Source of the DNA: Ruegeria arenilitoris
GTDB taxonomy: Bacteria; Pseudomonadota; Alphaproteobacteria; Rhodobacterales; Rhodobacteraceae
DNA: 64,000 bases
Direction: 5' to 3'
Assembly (NCBI RefSeq): GCF_013030265.1
Contig: NZ_WPZQ01000009.1
Span: 1-64,000, forward strand
The notes under the pieces were generated by a model that saw only the letters and a program-made list of their open reading frames with translations, did no database searches and was not told the origin of the DNA. Positions 1 through 7,531 of the stretch are shown in pieces. Made by a program: the position numbers and the translations under genes. The stretch's first letter is position 1. Each line of letters starts with the position of its first letter.

Positions 1-54
1 AAGGCCGAGGTCGCAGAACTCTGCAAACGTTTCCCAATATATCCAAACCTGTAA
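1..54 (+). CDS. glyA: Serine hydroxymethyltransferase, C-terminal end (partial)
   Basis: The first 17 codons, followed by TAA at 52-54, read KAEVAELCKRFPIYPNL. This closely matches the usual C-terminus of serine hydroxymethyltransferases (a Leu-Cys-x-x-Phe-Pro-(I/V)-Tyr ending). GlyA is the cytosolic PLP enzyme that interconverts serine plus tetrahydrofolate with glycine plus 5,10-methylene-THF. The rest of the gene lies left of the window. A strong hairpin terminator follows 20 bases after the stop, which fits the end of a transcription unit. The call rests on only 17 residues, so it is a recognition by motif rather than a full-domain assignment. Confidence 0.8.
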   Translation, partial: KAEVAELCKRFPIYPNL

Positions 55-73
55 GGGTTACGATCAATCAAAG

Positions 74-102
74 AAAACGGCGCCACTCCGGCGCCGTTTT
101 TT
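74..102 (+). terminator. Rho-independent terminator after glyA
   Basis: A perfect 11-bp stem (AAAACGGCGCC at 74-84 with GGCGCCGTTTT at 90-100) has a 5-base loop and ends in six T residues. It lies directly downstream of the glyA stop. The A-run on the left arm means it could also work for the leftward gene ending at 132. Confidence 0.9.
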
Positions 103-131
103 GTTCTCGGGGTATTGATCAGAGCTTCGGG

Positions 132-416
132 TCAAACGTCGGAGGTCGGGTCCTTCAGAACGTCTTCCAGCAGCTTCTCGTTGCGCGCTTCTTCAATCCG
201 ATTGATGCGGTCCTCCGCCGAACGCGCGTCAAAGCGATACTTAACCACGTTGATCAGGCTCAGCGTCAGCAGAACGATGCCCATGCCCCAATAGCCTTTG
301 GTTGCCAAAGGAACTTCCGTGGACAGGTACAGCGAAATTCCCAGCAACGCGTAGGCGACAACAACGCCAGCACCGTTCAGCATCAGGATCAGGCCGTTTT
401 CATTTTGATGAGTCAT
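132..416 (-). CDS. Small two-helix inner-membrane protein
   Basis: A 94-aa protein with two hydrophobic helices (about residues 8-30 and 40-60), followed by a charged, probably coiled C-terminal tail of about 30 residues rich in Glu, Arg and Asp. The arrangement resembles YiaA/YiaB-type small membrane proteins, but no diagnostic motif is visible and I assign no function. The ATG at 416 is preceded by GGAGAATTCAA, a good ribosome-binding site, which supports the start. It follows pspA by 38 bases on the same strand, so it is probably co-transcribed with pspA and may take part in envelope stress (inference from context). Confidence 0.75.
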   Translation of the reverse strand: MTHQNENGLILMLNGAGVVVAYALLGISLYLSTEVPLATKGYWGMGIVLLTLSLINVVKYRFDARSAEDRINRIEEARNEKLLEDVLKDPTSDV

Positions 417-454
417 TTGAATTCTCCGTTTTCAGTATGAGTTGGTTGAAAGAC

Positions 455-1138
455 TTAGTCGTTCGATTTTGATTTGAGGCGGGCCAGAACATCGGCGGCG
501 GTGGACCGGGTCTTTGGCCCGTACCCAGCCTCTTCCATGCGCTCGGCAACGTTGGTGTGATCCAGCCCGGTGTCGATTTCCCGCAGGATTTCCGACTGTT
601 CGAACGGATCGTCCTGTTGCATTACGCGATTGATCAGGCCTTCCGCTTCATCGATTGGGCTTTCACCACCCAGATGACGGTTCAATCGCTTCTGCAAACC
701 CTGCTCTCGCTTGACCGCACGCGCCGAGATTGCCCCTTGCTTGAGATCCAGAATGCGGCGGTTCGCAGCCTCAACTGTCTGGCGCAATTGCAGAACCCTG
801 GTTTCCAGCCGATCGACGGTTTGTGTGCGGATGGTTTTTTCGTTTTCCAGATCCGCCACAGCCTGAGCTGCACTTTGCACCATGTCCTGACGACCATCGG
901 CCAAAGCCTGCTCAGCCCGTGCCATCAAATCGTCGATGCGGCTTTGCAGCACATCCACTTGCCGCGCTTCGTTACGCTTTCTTTGGATCAGACTGGCGAG
1001 CGTCAGTTTCGCCGCCTTCAGATTTTGGTCCGCTTCGCGGATCTTCTGGTCGATCAATTCAATCGAGTAAGTGTCGCGCAGGCGGTCTTCGGCCCGGGCA
1101 TTTGCACCGTTTATCAAGGTCTTCAATGTACCGAACAT
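455..1138 (-). CDS. pspA: PspA/IM30 family phage-shock protein
   Basis: A 227-aa, almost wholly helical, highly charged coiled-coil protein beginning MFGTLKTLINGANARAEDRL, the typical PspA/IM30 amphipathic N-terminal helix followed by long coiled coils with many Gln, Glu and Arg residues. PspA proteins bind the inner face of the cytoplasmic membrane and oligomerise (ESCRT-III-like) to protect it under stress. I chose the ATG at 1138 because GGAGGAAC lies directly upstream at 1141-1148. A longer reading frame to 1219 would start inside the promoter and operator sequences. Three TGAAC-N3-GTTCA palindromes lie just upstream, so control by the adjacent TetR-type repressor is likely. There are no pspB or pspC neighbours. 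Confidence 0.9.
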   Translation of the reverse strand: MFGTLKTLINGANARAEDRLRDTYSIELIDQKIREADQNLKAAKLTLASLIQRKRNEARQVDVLQSRIDDLMARAEQALADGRQDMVQSAAQAVADLENEKTIRTQTVDRLETRVLQLRQTVEAANRRILDLKQGAISARAVKREQGLQKRLNRHLGGESPIDEAEGLINRVMQQDDPFEQSEILREIDTGLDHTNVAERMEEAGYGPKTRSTAADVLARLKSKSND

Positions 1139-1154
1139 GCGTTCCTCCAATTCA

Positions 1155-1225
1155 TGAACATCGTTCACAAATTGGATGTAGCAAACGCATGAACACTGTT
1201 CAAGCATTTTCTTGAACAATGTTCA
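1155..1225. promoter_or_regulatory. Three palindromic operators upstream of pspA
   Basis: Three perfect 13-base palindromes of the form TGAAC-NNN-GTTCA occur at 1155-1167, 1190-1202 and 1213-1225. They cover the pspA promoter region between the tetR stop and the pspA ribosome-binding site. A possible leftward promoter (TTGAAC, 17-base spacer, TACATC) runs through the middle site. A fourth site stands in front of the tetR gene itself, so the natural reader is the TetR-family protein encoded at 1231-1821. Confidence 0.8.
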
Positions 1226-1230
1226 GGAAA

Positions 1231-1821
1231 CTATTTGTTTCCAATTCGTGAAAGAACTTGCGTGATCATCCGTTCGATCTGTTCCGGAGGTACTCCGGAT
1301 ATCCGGTTTTCCAAACCAAGGGTCACGATCCCATGCACCGATGAAAACAGCGCGCGTGTCATCATCTCACGCTCAACATTGTCATATTCGGGAAACAACT
1401 GCCCCACCGGTTCTGCAATAAACGCAAACAGGCCTTTGAGCGCGTTGCGATACCAATCAGGTACTGGACCATCCTCTGACATCTGCAGGTCAAAAAGCGC
1501 GCGCCAGAGCAATGTGTTTTGATCCGCAAAATGAAGATAGGCCGTACTCATGACAATCAGCCGCTGAACGGGTTCTTCACTGCCATCAAAGGAACCGCGT
1601 ACAGCCTCACCCAGGCGTTTGAACGTACGGCCGTTCACGGCCATCACGATGGCATTCAGATCATCGAAGACGTTATAGATCGCACCCAAGGCACACCCGG
1701 CATCTTTGGCGAGATCCCGTGCCCTCAGATCCGAGATTCCATCACGTGCGATACGAATCTCAGCCGCTTCGGTCAGCTTTTCGCGCAACTGCTCGCGTCT
1801 GATCTGGGATTTGGATGACAT
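1231..1821 (-). CDS. TetR/AcrR family transcriptional regulator
   Basis: A 196-aa regulator with an N-terminal TetR helix-turn-helix (about residues 10-55: AAEIRIARDGISDLRARDLA, then AGCALGAIYNVFDD) and an all-helical C-terminal ligand or dimer domain of WHG-like type. The start at 1821 is supported by GAGGGCGGC just upstream. It lies upstream of pspA on the same strand, 92 bases apart. The same TGAAC-N3-GTTCA palindrome occurs once before its own start and three times before pspA, so it probably represses both genes. The inducer is unknown. Confidence 0.9.
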   Translation of the reverse strand: MSSKSQIRREQLREKLTEAAEIRIARDGISDLRARDLAKDAGCALGAIYNVFDDLNAIVMAVNGRTFKRLGEAVRGSFDGSEEPVQRLIVMSTAYLHFADQNTLLWRALFDLQMSEDGPVPDWYRNALKGLFAFIAEPVGQLFPEYDNVEREMMTRALFSSVHGIVTLGLENRISGVPPEQIERMITQVLSRIGNK

Positions 1822-1835
1822 GCCGCCCTCAACCT

Positions 1836-1848
1836 TGAACTTTGTTCA
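1836..1848. promoter_or_regulatory. TetR operator upstream of tetR
   Basis: TGAACTTTGTTCA is the fourth copy of the palindrome also found three times upstream of pspA. It lies 15 bases before the tetR start codon, as expected for autoregulation. Confidence 0.75.
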
Positions 1849-1877
1849 CAAGGATGCGGATAGGCCGAAAGATATGG

Positions 1878-2252
1878 TCAGATCAACCCGCGCCACCACA
1901 GAAAAACAAGCAGCAGTGTCGTCAGCGCCAGCATGTTGAAAGCCAGACTACCGAGCAATCCAAGGAACCAACCCCATCTGCGATCAGCCAGATTGATGGC
2001 TCGCAAATGCGTCTGAACGTCATGAGAAGCTTGTTCCAACCTTGGGGTATCCAGTGTCAGGCGCAGTTTGGGGTGTTCCGACATCTGTTCGGCCCCGGCC
2101 AGTAGCATGGCCTGCTTGTAGATTTTGCGCGGAAGACGCCGTTTGGCACGCCTCACCGAAGCCGCCAATGTCTTGTCACGCACCCCAAGCTTTTTGCGCA
2201 GCAAAACGATCGTCTCAGCGATCTGGGTCTGAATATCGGTTTCCTGTGACAT
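1878..2252 (-). CDS. Hypothetical protein with C-terminal membrane helix
   Basis: A 124-aa protein of unknown family. A basic helical N-terminal half (many Arg and Lys around residues 15-45) is followed by a C-terminal hydrophobic segment of about 25 residues ending in WWRGLI, so it is probably tail-anchored in the inner membrane. The ATG at 2252 is preceded by AGGAGG at good spacing, and this start is preferred over an upstream one at 2300. It is divergent from the hydrolase gene at 2342. I do not recognise a function. Confidence 0.7.
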   Translation of the reverse strand: MSQETDIQTQIAETIVLLRKKLGVRDKTLAASVRRAKRRLPRKIYKQAMLLAGAEQMSEHPKLRLTLDTPRLEQASHDVQTHLRAINLADRRWGWFLGLLGSLAFNMLALTTLLLVFLWWRGLI

Positions 2253-2341
2253 GAGGTGCCTCCTGTCAGGTCTTTTAACCTCGCCCACAAGTGCCGACAA
2301 TGGGGCTGGTTGTTCCGCTCGGCGGCAGGTATCACGAAACC

Positions 2342-3100
2342 ATGCTGAACACGATCATTCATGGCGAACCAACAGATCGCCCGCCCCTGATTATCGCTCA
2401 TGGTCTTTATGGATCAGCCCGCAACTGGGGCGTCATTGCCCGCCGTCTTTCTGATGAACGTCAGGTCGTAGCGGTTGATATGCGCAACCATGCCTACAGC
2501 ATGTGGAACAGCCACCATGACTATCCTCATCTGGCACAGGATTTGGCCGAAGTGATTGAGAGCATTGGCGGCAAAGCGGACGTAATCGGCCATTCGATGG
2601 GCGGAAAAGCGGCAATGACGCTGGCTCTGCAGCATGGGGCATTAGTGAATAAACTGGTGGTCGCCGACATTGCCCCGGTCAGCTACGGTCATAGCCAAAT
2701 ACAATATATCGAAGCGATGCGCGCCGTGGACATGTCTCGCGTAGAGCGTCGATCAGACGTCGAAGCGCAATTGGCAGAGCTTGGTGTTGAAAAGGCACTG
2801 CAGAGTTTCTTCACGCAATCTCTGGATGTCTCTGGTAAGCGATGGAGATTGAATCTGGATGTCCTGGCGGACCAGATGCCGAACATCATGGGATTCCCGG
2901 AAATCGACACCTCATGGAGCGGACCTGTGCTGTTTCTGTCAGGTGCCGACTCAGACTATGTGATGCCCGAACATCGCGAAATTATCCGGGCACTGTTCCC
3001 AAATGCGCGGTTTGCCAAAATTCCCGGCGCAGGCCATTGGCTTCACGCCGAGAAACCAAGAGAATTCGAAGCAGCTGTCAGGACATTCCTGAACGCCTGA
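2342..3100 (+). CDS. Alpha/beta fold hydrolase (YbfF-like esterase)
   Basis: A 252-aa alpha/beta hydrolase. Visible signatures are the HGLYGSARNW oxyanion region near the N-terminus, the nucleophile elbow GHSMGG (about residue 83), an acid around SGADSDYV and the catalytic His in GAGHWLH near the C-terminus. Length and motifs match the YbfF/YcaC-type short-chain esterases. The substrate is not predictable. The start at 2342 begins the conserved N-terminal strand. An in-frame ATG at 2291 lies in less protein-like sequence, and neither has a strong ribosome-binding site. The stop abuts the stop of the convergent small gene at 3101 with no gap. Confidence 0.88.
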   Translation: MLNTIIHGEPTDRPPLIIAHGLYGSARNWGVIARRLSDERQVVAVDMRNHAYSMWNSHHDYPHLAQDLAEVIESIGGKADVIGHSMGGKAAMTLALQHGALVNKLVVADIAPVSYGHSQIQYIEAMRAVDMSRVERRSDVEAQLAELGVEKALQSFFTQSLDVSGKRWRLNLDVLADQMPNIMGFPEIDTSWSGPVLFLSGADSDYVMPEHREIIRALFPNARFAKIPGAGHWLHAEKPREFEAAVRTFLNA

Positions 3101-3307
3101 TCAGGATGCATTGCCCTGATACAGGCGTCGCGCAACAAGCCATGAGACCGGTGCAGCCACCACAAAGCCGGCGGCCGCGGCTGAAACAATAGCCATGGTC
3201 GAAACCAATCCGGCTGACAGAACTGCGATAACGGCAGACCCGGCAAGTGCGGTTGAAATCAGTGAGTATAGTATGGCTGCGAGGCGTATCATGGTCAGTT
3301 GTCCCAT
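3101..3307 (-). CDS. Small two-helix membrane protein
   Basis: A 68-aa protein that is almost entirely two hydrophobic helices (residues about 6-30 and 32-55), ending WLVARRLYQGNAS. Similar roseobacter proteins are sometimes annotated as CTP synthetase, which is plainly wrong for this size and makeup. The start is uncertain: ATG at 3307 (MGQL) or 3292 (MIRL). It overlaps no gene and converges exactly on the hydrolase stop. Function unknown. Confidence 0.65.
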   Translation of the reverse strand: MGQLTMIRLAAILYSLISTALAGSAVIAVLSAGLVSTMAIVSAAAAGFVVAAPVSWLVARRLYQGNAS

Positions 3308-3377
3308 TGCTTGACTTCTGACCATCACATTAGAACCCGCGAATACATCTGGCTTTGATTTGTGTCAGATCGAAACG

Positions 3378-3770
3378 CTACATCCCTGCATCGACAGGTC
3401 CGATGATCTCGCCGCCAGCATTGGCCCAGTCCGAGAAGCCACCAAGGTTGTAGACCTTTTCATACCCCATGTCTTTCAATAGCTTGCCGGCCAGCGCAGC
3501 CCGTCCACCCGAAGCACAATGCAGAATGATCGGACGATCTTTACGCAATTCCGGATCATGGGACTGCACATTTGGATCGGCCCGAAACTCCAACATCCCA
3601 CGTGGAATATGATGAGATCCTACCGCCCTACCCGTCCGTTCGAGTTCGGGCGCATCGCGAATATCCAGCAACAGCCCACCTTGCGCCAACAAATCCCGTG
3701 CCTTGGAAACATCGATACGTTCGACGACCGCATTGGCGGCTTCCATCATGTCTTTGACTGTCAGTGGCAT
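3378..3770 (-). CDS. Rhodanese-like domain protein
   Basis: A 130-aa single-domain rhodanese. The active-site loop HCASGGRAALAGKLL carries the catalytic cysteine, and LLDIRDAPELERTGRAVGSHHIPRG is the CH2A-like substrate region. Such proteins carry sulfane sulfur as a cysteine persulfide in the cytosol. The ATG at 3770 has GGGAGAGCAGG upstream. The reading frame is open a little further, but only through a TTG at 3785. The physiological acceptor is not evident. Confidence 0.9.
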   Translation of the reverse strand: MPLTVKDMMEAANAVVERIDVSKARDLLAQGGLLLDIRDAPELERTGRAVGSHHIPRGMLEFRADPNVQSHDPELRKDRPIILHCASGGRAALAGKLLKDMGYEKVYNLGGFSDWANAGGEIIGPVDAGM

Positions 3771-3851
3771 GTCCTGCTCTCCCAATTGGATTCGCGAGAT
3801 GCTAACATGCCGTTTTTTGAAGGTGTAGCTGTTGTAAGCCTACAGGTCGTA

Positions 3852-5192
3852 CTAATGCTCACGGAATGCACGTGACATACTGTCGACCACTGGTTTGGCG
3901 ATATAGGCGGCAAAGGTCCGTTCTTCGGTCTGAATCATGATCTCGGCCGGCATCCCTGGCGTTGGGACAAAGCCACGAACCCGCTCCATCTCATCCGGAG
4001 TTAGCGAAATGCGTGCCAGATAAACTTCCTGCGGAACCCCTGCAGCCTCTTCCAGCAATGCGTCTGCTGAAACATAGAAGACCTCGCCACTCAGCACAGG
4101 GGTTGTGCGCTGGTTCAACGCAACAAGACGGACGGTGGCATTTTGCCCTGTGACAACACTGTCGATTTCTGTACGCGGAATTTGTGCTTCGATGATCAGT
4201 GGCGCATCGGCTGGCAGAATCTCTGCAATCTGCTCACCCGTTTCGATGACACCGCCGGGCGTGTGGTAATGAAGCCGCACAACAGTTCCGGTAACCGGTG
4301 CCCGAACCACCGCACGATCCAGAACACTACGCGCCTGTCGTGCCTTTTCTCGCACACTCTCAAGATCGGCTTCGATCACGCCCAGCTCATCCAGTGCCGC
4401 CTCTCTGTAAGCTGATCGGGTACGCGAGATCTGTTCTTCGTACTTCAGCAGCATCTGATTCACCTCGGCTGTTTCGGCCTTTAGCCGCGCGAGTTGTCCA
4501 TCGGCCTCGGCCTGAACGCGACGGATCGTGTTCAGATCACCTTTGCGGACCAAACCCTTTTCGAACAGCGAGTTCTTTGTGTCGTATTCCTCCTGAAGGA
4601 TATCCTGGCGCCGCTGCATACTGCTAAGCTGTGCCTCAAACCCGCTTGCGCGAATTTTAAGGGCTTCCATGTTTCGCTCTAGTAAAGCGATGTCGTTCAA
4701 AAGTGTCTTGCGTGAGACTTCAAAGCTCAGGCGCTGGCTGTCCAGAATGGTCATGACCTCCACATCATCAGAGGCTTCAACAAGATCATTTGAGAAGGTC
4801 AATTTCTCTTGCTCGCCATACTCAGCCAACAGGCGTTCCACCATCGCTTGCAGGCGAATTTTACGAATGAACAGTTCACGTTCGTTGGCCTCAGCCGAAG
4901 TTTGATCAAGCGTCATCAATACCTGACCAGCTTGTACGGCCTCTCCTTCGGTAACAAGGATATCCTCGATAATCCCACCTTCCAGATGCTGAACGATCTT
5001 GTTGCGACCCGTGGCGACAAAGCTTCCCTGGGCAATTACGGCCGCCGCAAGCGGTGCACGAAATGACCAGACACCAAAGCCACCAAAACAAACGATCAAC
5101 ATTATGATCCCGATGAAGACCAATCTGTTGATTGAACGCGGCACCTCAGAATACCAGACAGCGGAATCTTCAACTCGAACCAGTTCGTTCAT
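3852..5192 (-). CDS. HlyD-family type I secretion adaptor
   Basis: A 446-aa membrane-fusion protein with a short cytosolic N-terminus, one transmembrane helix (about residues 23-45), a lipoyl half-motif (GGIIEDILVTEGEAVQAGQVLM), a long periplasmic coiled-coil hairpin (about 95-280) and the second half-motif followed by a beta-barrel domain. It bridges the ABC exporter and an outer-membrane TolC-like channel to form a type I secretion system. It lies 13 bases after the ABC exporter gene on the same strand, so the two form an operon. No tolC is in the window, so a TolC encoded elsewhere must be used. Confidence 0.93.
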   Translation of the reverse strand: MNELVRVEDSAVWYSEVPRSINRLVFIGIIMLIVCFGGFGVWSFRAPLAAAVIAQGSFVATGRNKIVQHLEGGIIEDILVTEGEAVQAGQVLMTLDQTSAEANERELFIRKIRLQAMVERLLAEYGEQEKLTFSNDLVEASDDVEVMTILDSQRLSFEVSRKTLLNDIALLERNMEALKIRASGFEAQLSSMQRRQDILQEEYDTKNSLFEKGLVRKGDLNTIRRVQAEADGQLARLKAETAEVNQMLLKYEEQISRTRSAYREAALDELGVIEADLESVREKARQARSVLDRAVVRAPVTGTVVRLHYHTPGGVIETGEQIAEILPADAPLIIEAQIPRTEIDSVVTGQNATVRLVALNQRTTPVLSGEVFYVSADALLEEAAGVPQEVYLARISLTPDEMERVRGFVPTPGMPAEIMIQTEERTFAAYIAKPVVDSMSRAFREH

Positions 5193-5205
5193 CTTCTCCC
5201 CCTGT

Positions 5206-7494
5206 CTATCCTTGAATTTCTGGCTGCTTACGCGGACCGTTCAATTGCTGCAGAACCTGTTCACGATGGCCAAACAAGGCTACTCGCCCGTCTGTCAGCA
5301 GCATGATCTTGTCCACCACATTTAGCAGCGTCGGTTTTTGTGTAATTACCACGACGGTGATCTGGCTTTCTTTGGCCTGTTCGATAGCCTTGGCCAGCGC
5401 CTTGTCACCGGCGACATCCAAGTTCGAGTTCGGCTCGTCCAGCACGACCATACGCGGGTTCCCGAAAAACGCTCGGGCCAGAGCGATGCGCTGTTTTTGA
5501 CCACCCGACAGCGGCGTCCCGTCAGCAGCTACAACGGTCTCATATCCCTGCGGCAAGGTGGCGATCATGTTGTGAACATCGGCAAGCACAGCTGCGTCGT
5601 GGATCTGCTCATCCGTCGCATCATTGCGCATTCGACCGATGTTATCCTTGATCGTCCCCGGGAACAGCTGCACATCCTGCGGAAGATATCCGATGCTTTC
5701 GCCAAACTGCCGCGGATCCCAGTTGCGGATATCCATCAGATCCAACCGGACACTGCCTGACGTGGGCAGGATCGACCCAACCAGAGTTTTACCCAATGTC
5801 GTCTTTCCTGCGCCGGAATTGCCAATAATCGCAAGTGTTTCACCCGGATTCAGTGAAAACGAAATTCCATTCAAAACGACGCGCTTGGTACCACCTGGCA
5901 CGTAGAGCAGGCGTTCGACATCCAGCCGACCTTCAGGGCGCGGCAGACGTAGTTTTTCGAATTGCAGCGCCGAGTTTTTTAGCAGTGCATTGATCCGATC
6001 GAAAGCACCCCGCGTGAGCAGGAAATTGTTCCATCCCTCAATCGATCCTTCGATCGGGGCAAACGCTCGTCCTGCGATGATTGAGGCAGCGATAACCATA
6101 CCGCCCGTTATCTCGCCCTGAAGCGCAAGGAATGCGCCCCAGCCCAGAATTCCGATCTGGGTCAGCAGACGTACTGCACGCGAAATCGCCGCAAAGATAA
6201 CGTTACGATCCTGCGCTTTCACCTGCCACGTCAGAGACTGGGCCGTGTCCCGCCCCCAGATACGAACAGCTTCGGGTATCATGGCTAGCGCGTTGATGAT
6301 CTGGCTGTTGCGTGACATTGAATCCAGATGCTGGTTCGCCAGCGATTGCGCCATGTTGGCCTTGGCAAAGGGCTTAGCCGTCATTTTCTGATTGATCAGC
6401 GCAATGATCATCAACAGCAATGCTGTAAAAATGACGATCATTCCAAGTTGAGGGTGAACGAGAAAGATCATCAGGATGAACAGCGGCGCAAAGGGGACAT
6501 CCAGAAATGAAATCAGAGTGCCCGACACAAGAAATCCGCGCACCTGCTGCAAATCACCCAGAGTCTGATATTCACGGCCCGTTCCGTGCAAAGAGGCGTG
6601 GGCCGCTGCGCTCAGGATCGGAGCGCCAAGTCGGGCCGCGACCTCAACAGCGGTGCGCATCAGCATGAAGCGGCGTACGGCATCAAAAGCCGATTGGAAT
6701 ATCACAGCCCCTGCCACAATCGCGGTCAGCATGATCAGCGTATCCAGCGATCGGCTGGTCAGGACACGGTCACTGATCTGGAACAGGTAAATCGGGATCG
6801 CAAGGATCAGGACATTAGTTGCGCAAGTAAGAACCAAAACAAACGCCAGATTCCGCCAGATTGCCCGCATTGAGGTGCGCAGCGTCCGTTGAAAATCTTC
6901 GGGCGGAGTGCGCTTGTGAAAGGTTTGGGGTGGCCCTTTGCCATCACCACCGCCCGTTTCGGTGCGGGGCAAAGGCTGATTTGCTTTGGCCTCGATAGTG
7001 GTGCCTATGCGATCCGTTCCAGCCGACTGGGACGAGGGGGTCATACGCGCAGTCGGTTGTTCCACGGTCTTCGGATCGGGGCTGTCGGCATCGGCCACCC
7101 CATTGTCGCCGCCCGCCATTTCAGTATTGGGCGCGGGCTGCGACGGTCCGCGCCGAAGGGGAGGTTCGGCGCTTGATCGTGAGTTCGTCGCAATTACTTT
7201 CTCTTCTAATTCAGTAGCCGCATTCGGCGACTCAGGCTCATGAGCCTCGATAGTTTCCTGAACCTTATCGGGCTCAGGTTTCCTTTCATCGCAGGTCGAT
7301 GCTGACAGGGTCTGCTCCGTTTCTGGCAAGCGCATCTCCCGCGTCAGCCTCAGCCTGGACTTTCTGAACTTGAGTTTCGATTGATCTGTCTGATTAACCA
7401 GATCGCAGGCTCTGAGAGTTAATGGTCCGCCCCCACCGTGCCGATCCAGCGGGCTGGCATATCGGGTACGGCGCGACGAAAAAACGATCGACAT
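5206..7494 (-). CDS. Type I secretion ABC exporter with long N-terminal extension
   Basis: A 762-aa fused permease-ATPase of the PrtD/AprD class. The membrane domain spans about residues 210-480. The ATPase shows Walker A GNSGAGKTT (558-566), the LSGGQKQR signature and Walker B VVLDEPNSNLD. It powers export of unfolded substrates through the HlyD adaptor encoded next to it. The first roughly 200 residues are an unusual Pro, Glu, Ser and Gly-rich, probably disordered cytosolic extension that normal PrtD proteins (about 570 aa) lack. GGAAGG precedes the ATG at 7494. It lies 37 bases after the repetitive gene at 7532, so the products of 7532-9484 and 9615-11972 are its probable cargo. Confidence 0.93.
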   Translation of the reverse strand: MSIVFSSRRTRYASPLDRHGGGGPLTLRACDLVNQTDQSKLKFRKSRLRLTREMRLPETEQTLSASTCDERKPEPDKVQETIEAHEPESPNAATELEEKVIATNSRSSAEPPLRRGPSQPAPNTEMAGGDNGVADADSPDPKTVEQPTARMTPSSQSAGTDRIGTTIEAKANQPLPRTETGGGDGKGPPQTFHKRTPPEDFQRTLRTSMRAIWRNLAFVLVLTCATNVLILAIPIYLFQISDRVLTSRSLDTLIMLTAIVAGAVIFQSAFDAVRRFMLMRTAVEVAARLGAPILSAAAHASLHGTGREYQTLGDLQQVRGFLVSGTLISFLDVPFAPLFILMIFLVHPQLGMIVIFTALLLMIIALINQKMTAKPFAKANMAQSLANQHLDSMSRNSQIINALAMIPEAVRIWGRDTAQSLTWQVKAQDRNVIFAAISRAVRLLTQIGILGWGAFLALQGEITGGMVIAASIIAGRAFAPIEGSIEGWNNFLLTRGAFDRINALLKNSALQFEKLRLPRPEGRLDVERLLYVPGGTKRVVLNGISFSLNPGETLAIIGNSGAGKTTLGKTLVGSILPTSGSVRLDLMDIRNWDPRQFGESIGYLPQDVQLFPGTIKDNIGRMRNDATDEQIHDAAVLADVHNMIATLPQGYETVVAADGTPLSGGQKQRIALARAFFGNPRMVVLDEPNSNLDVAGDKALAKAIEQAKESQITVVVITQKPTLLNVVDKIMLLTDGRVALFGHREQVLQQLNGPRKQPEIQG

Positions 7495-7531
7495 AAATAA
7501 ACCTTCCGGTCACTCGTAACAAACAGGGAAG

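Noticed and set aside
557..1192. 211-codon rightward frame
   Set aside because: Opposite strand of pspA; composition and lack of a start signal mark it as a shadow.
3101..3307. CTP synthetase annotation
   Set aside because: The protein is 68 aa with two membrane helices. It cannot be CTP synthetase.
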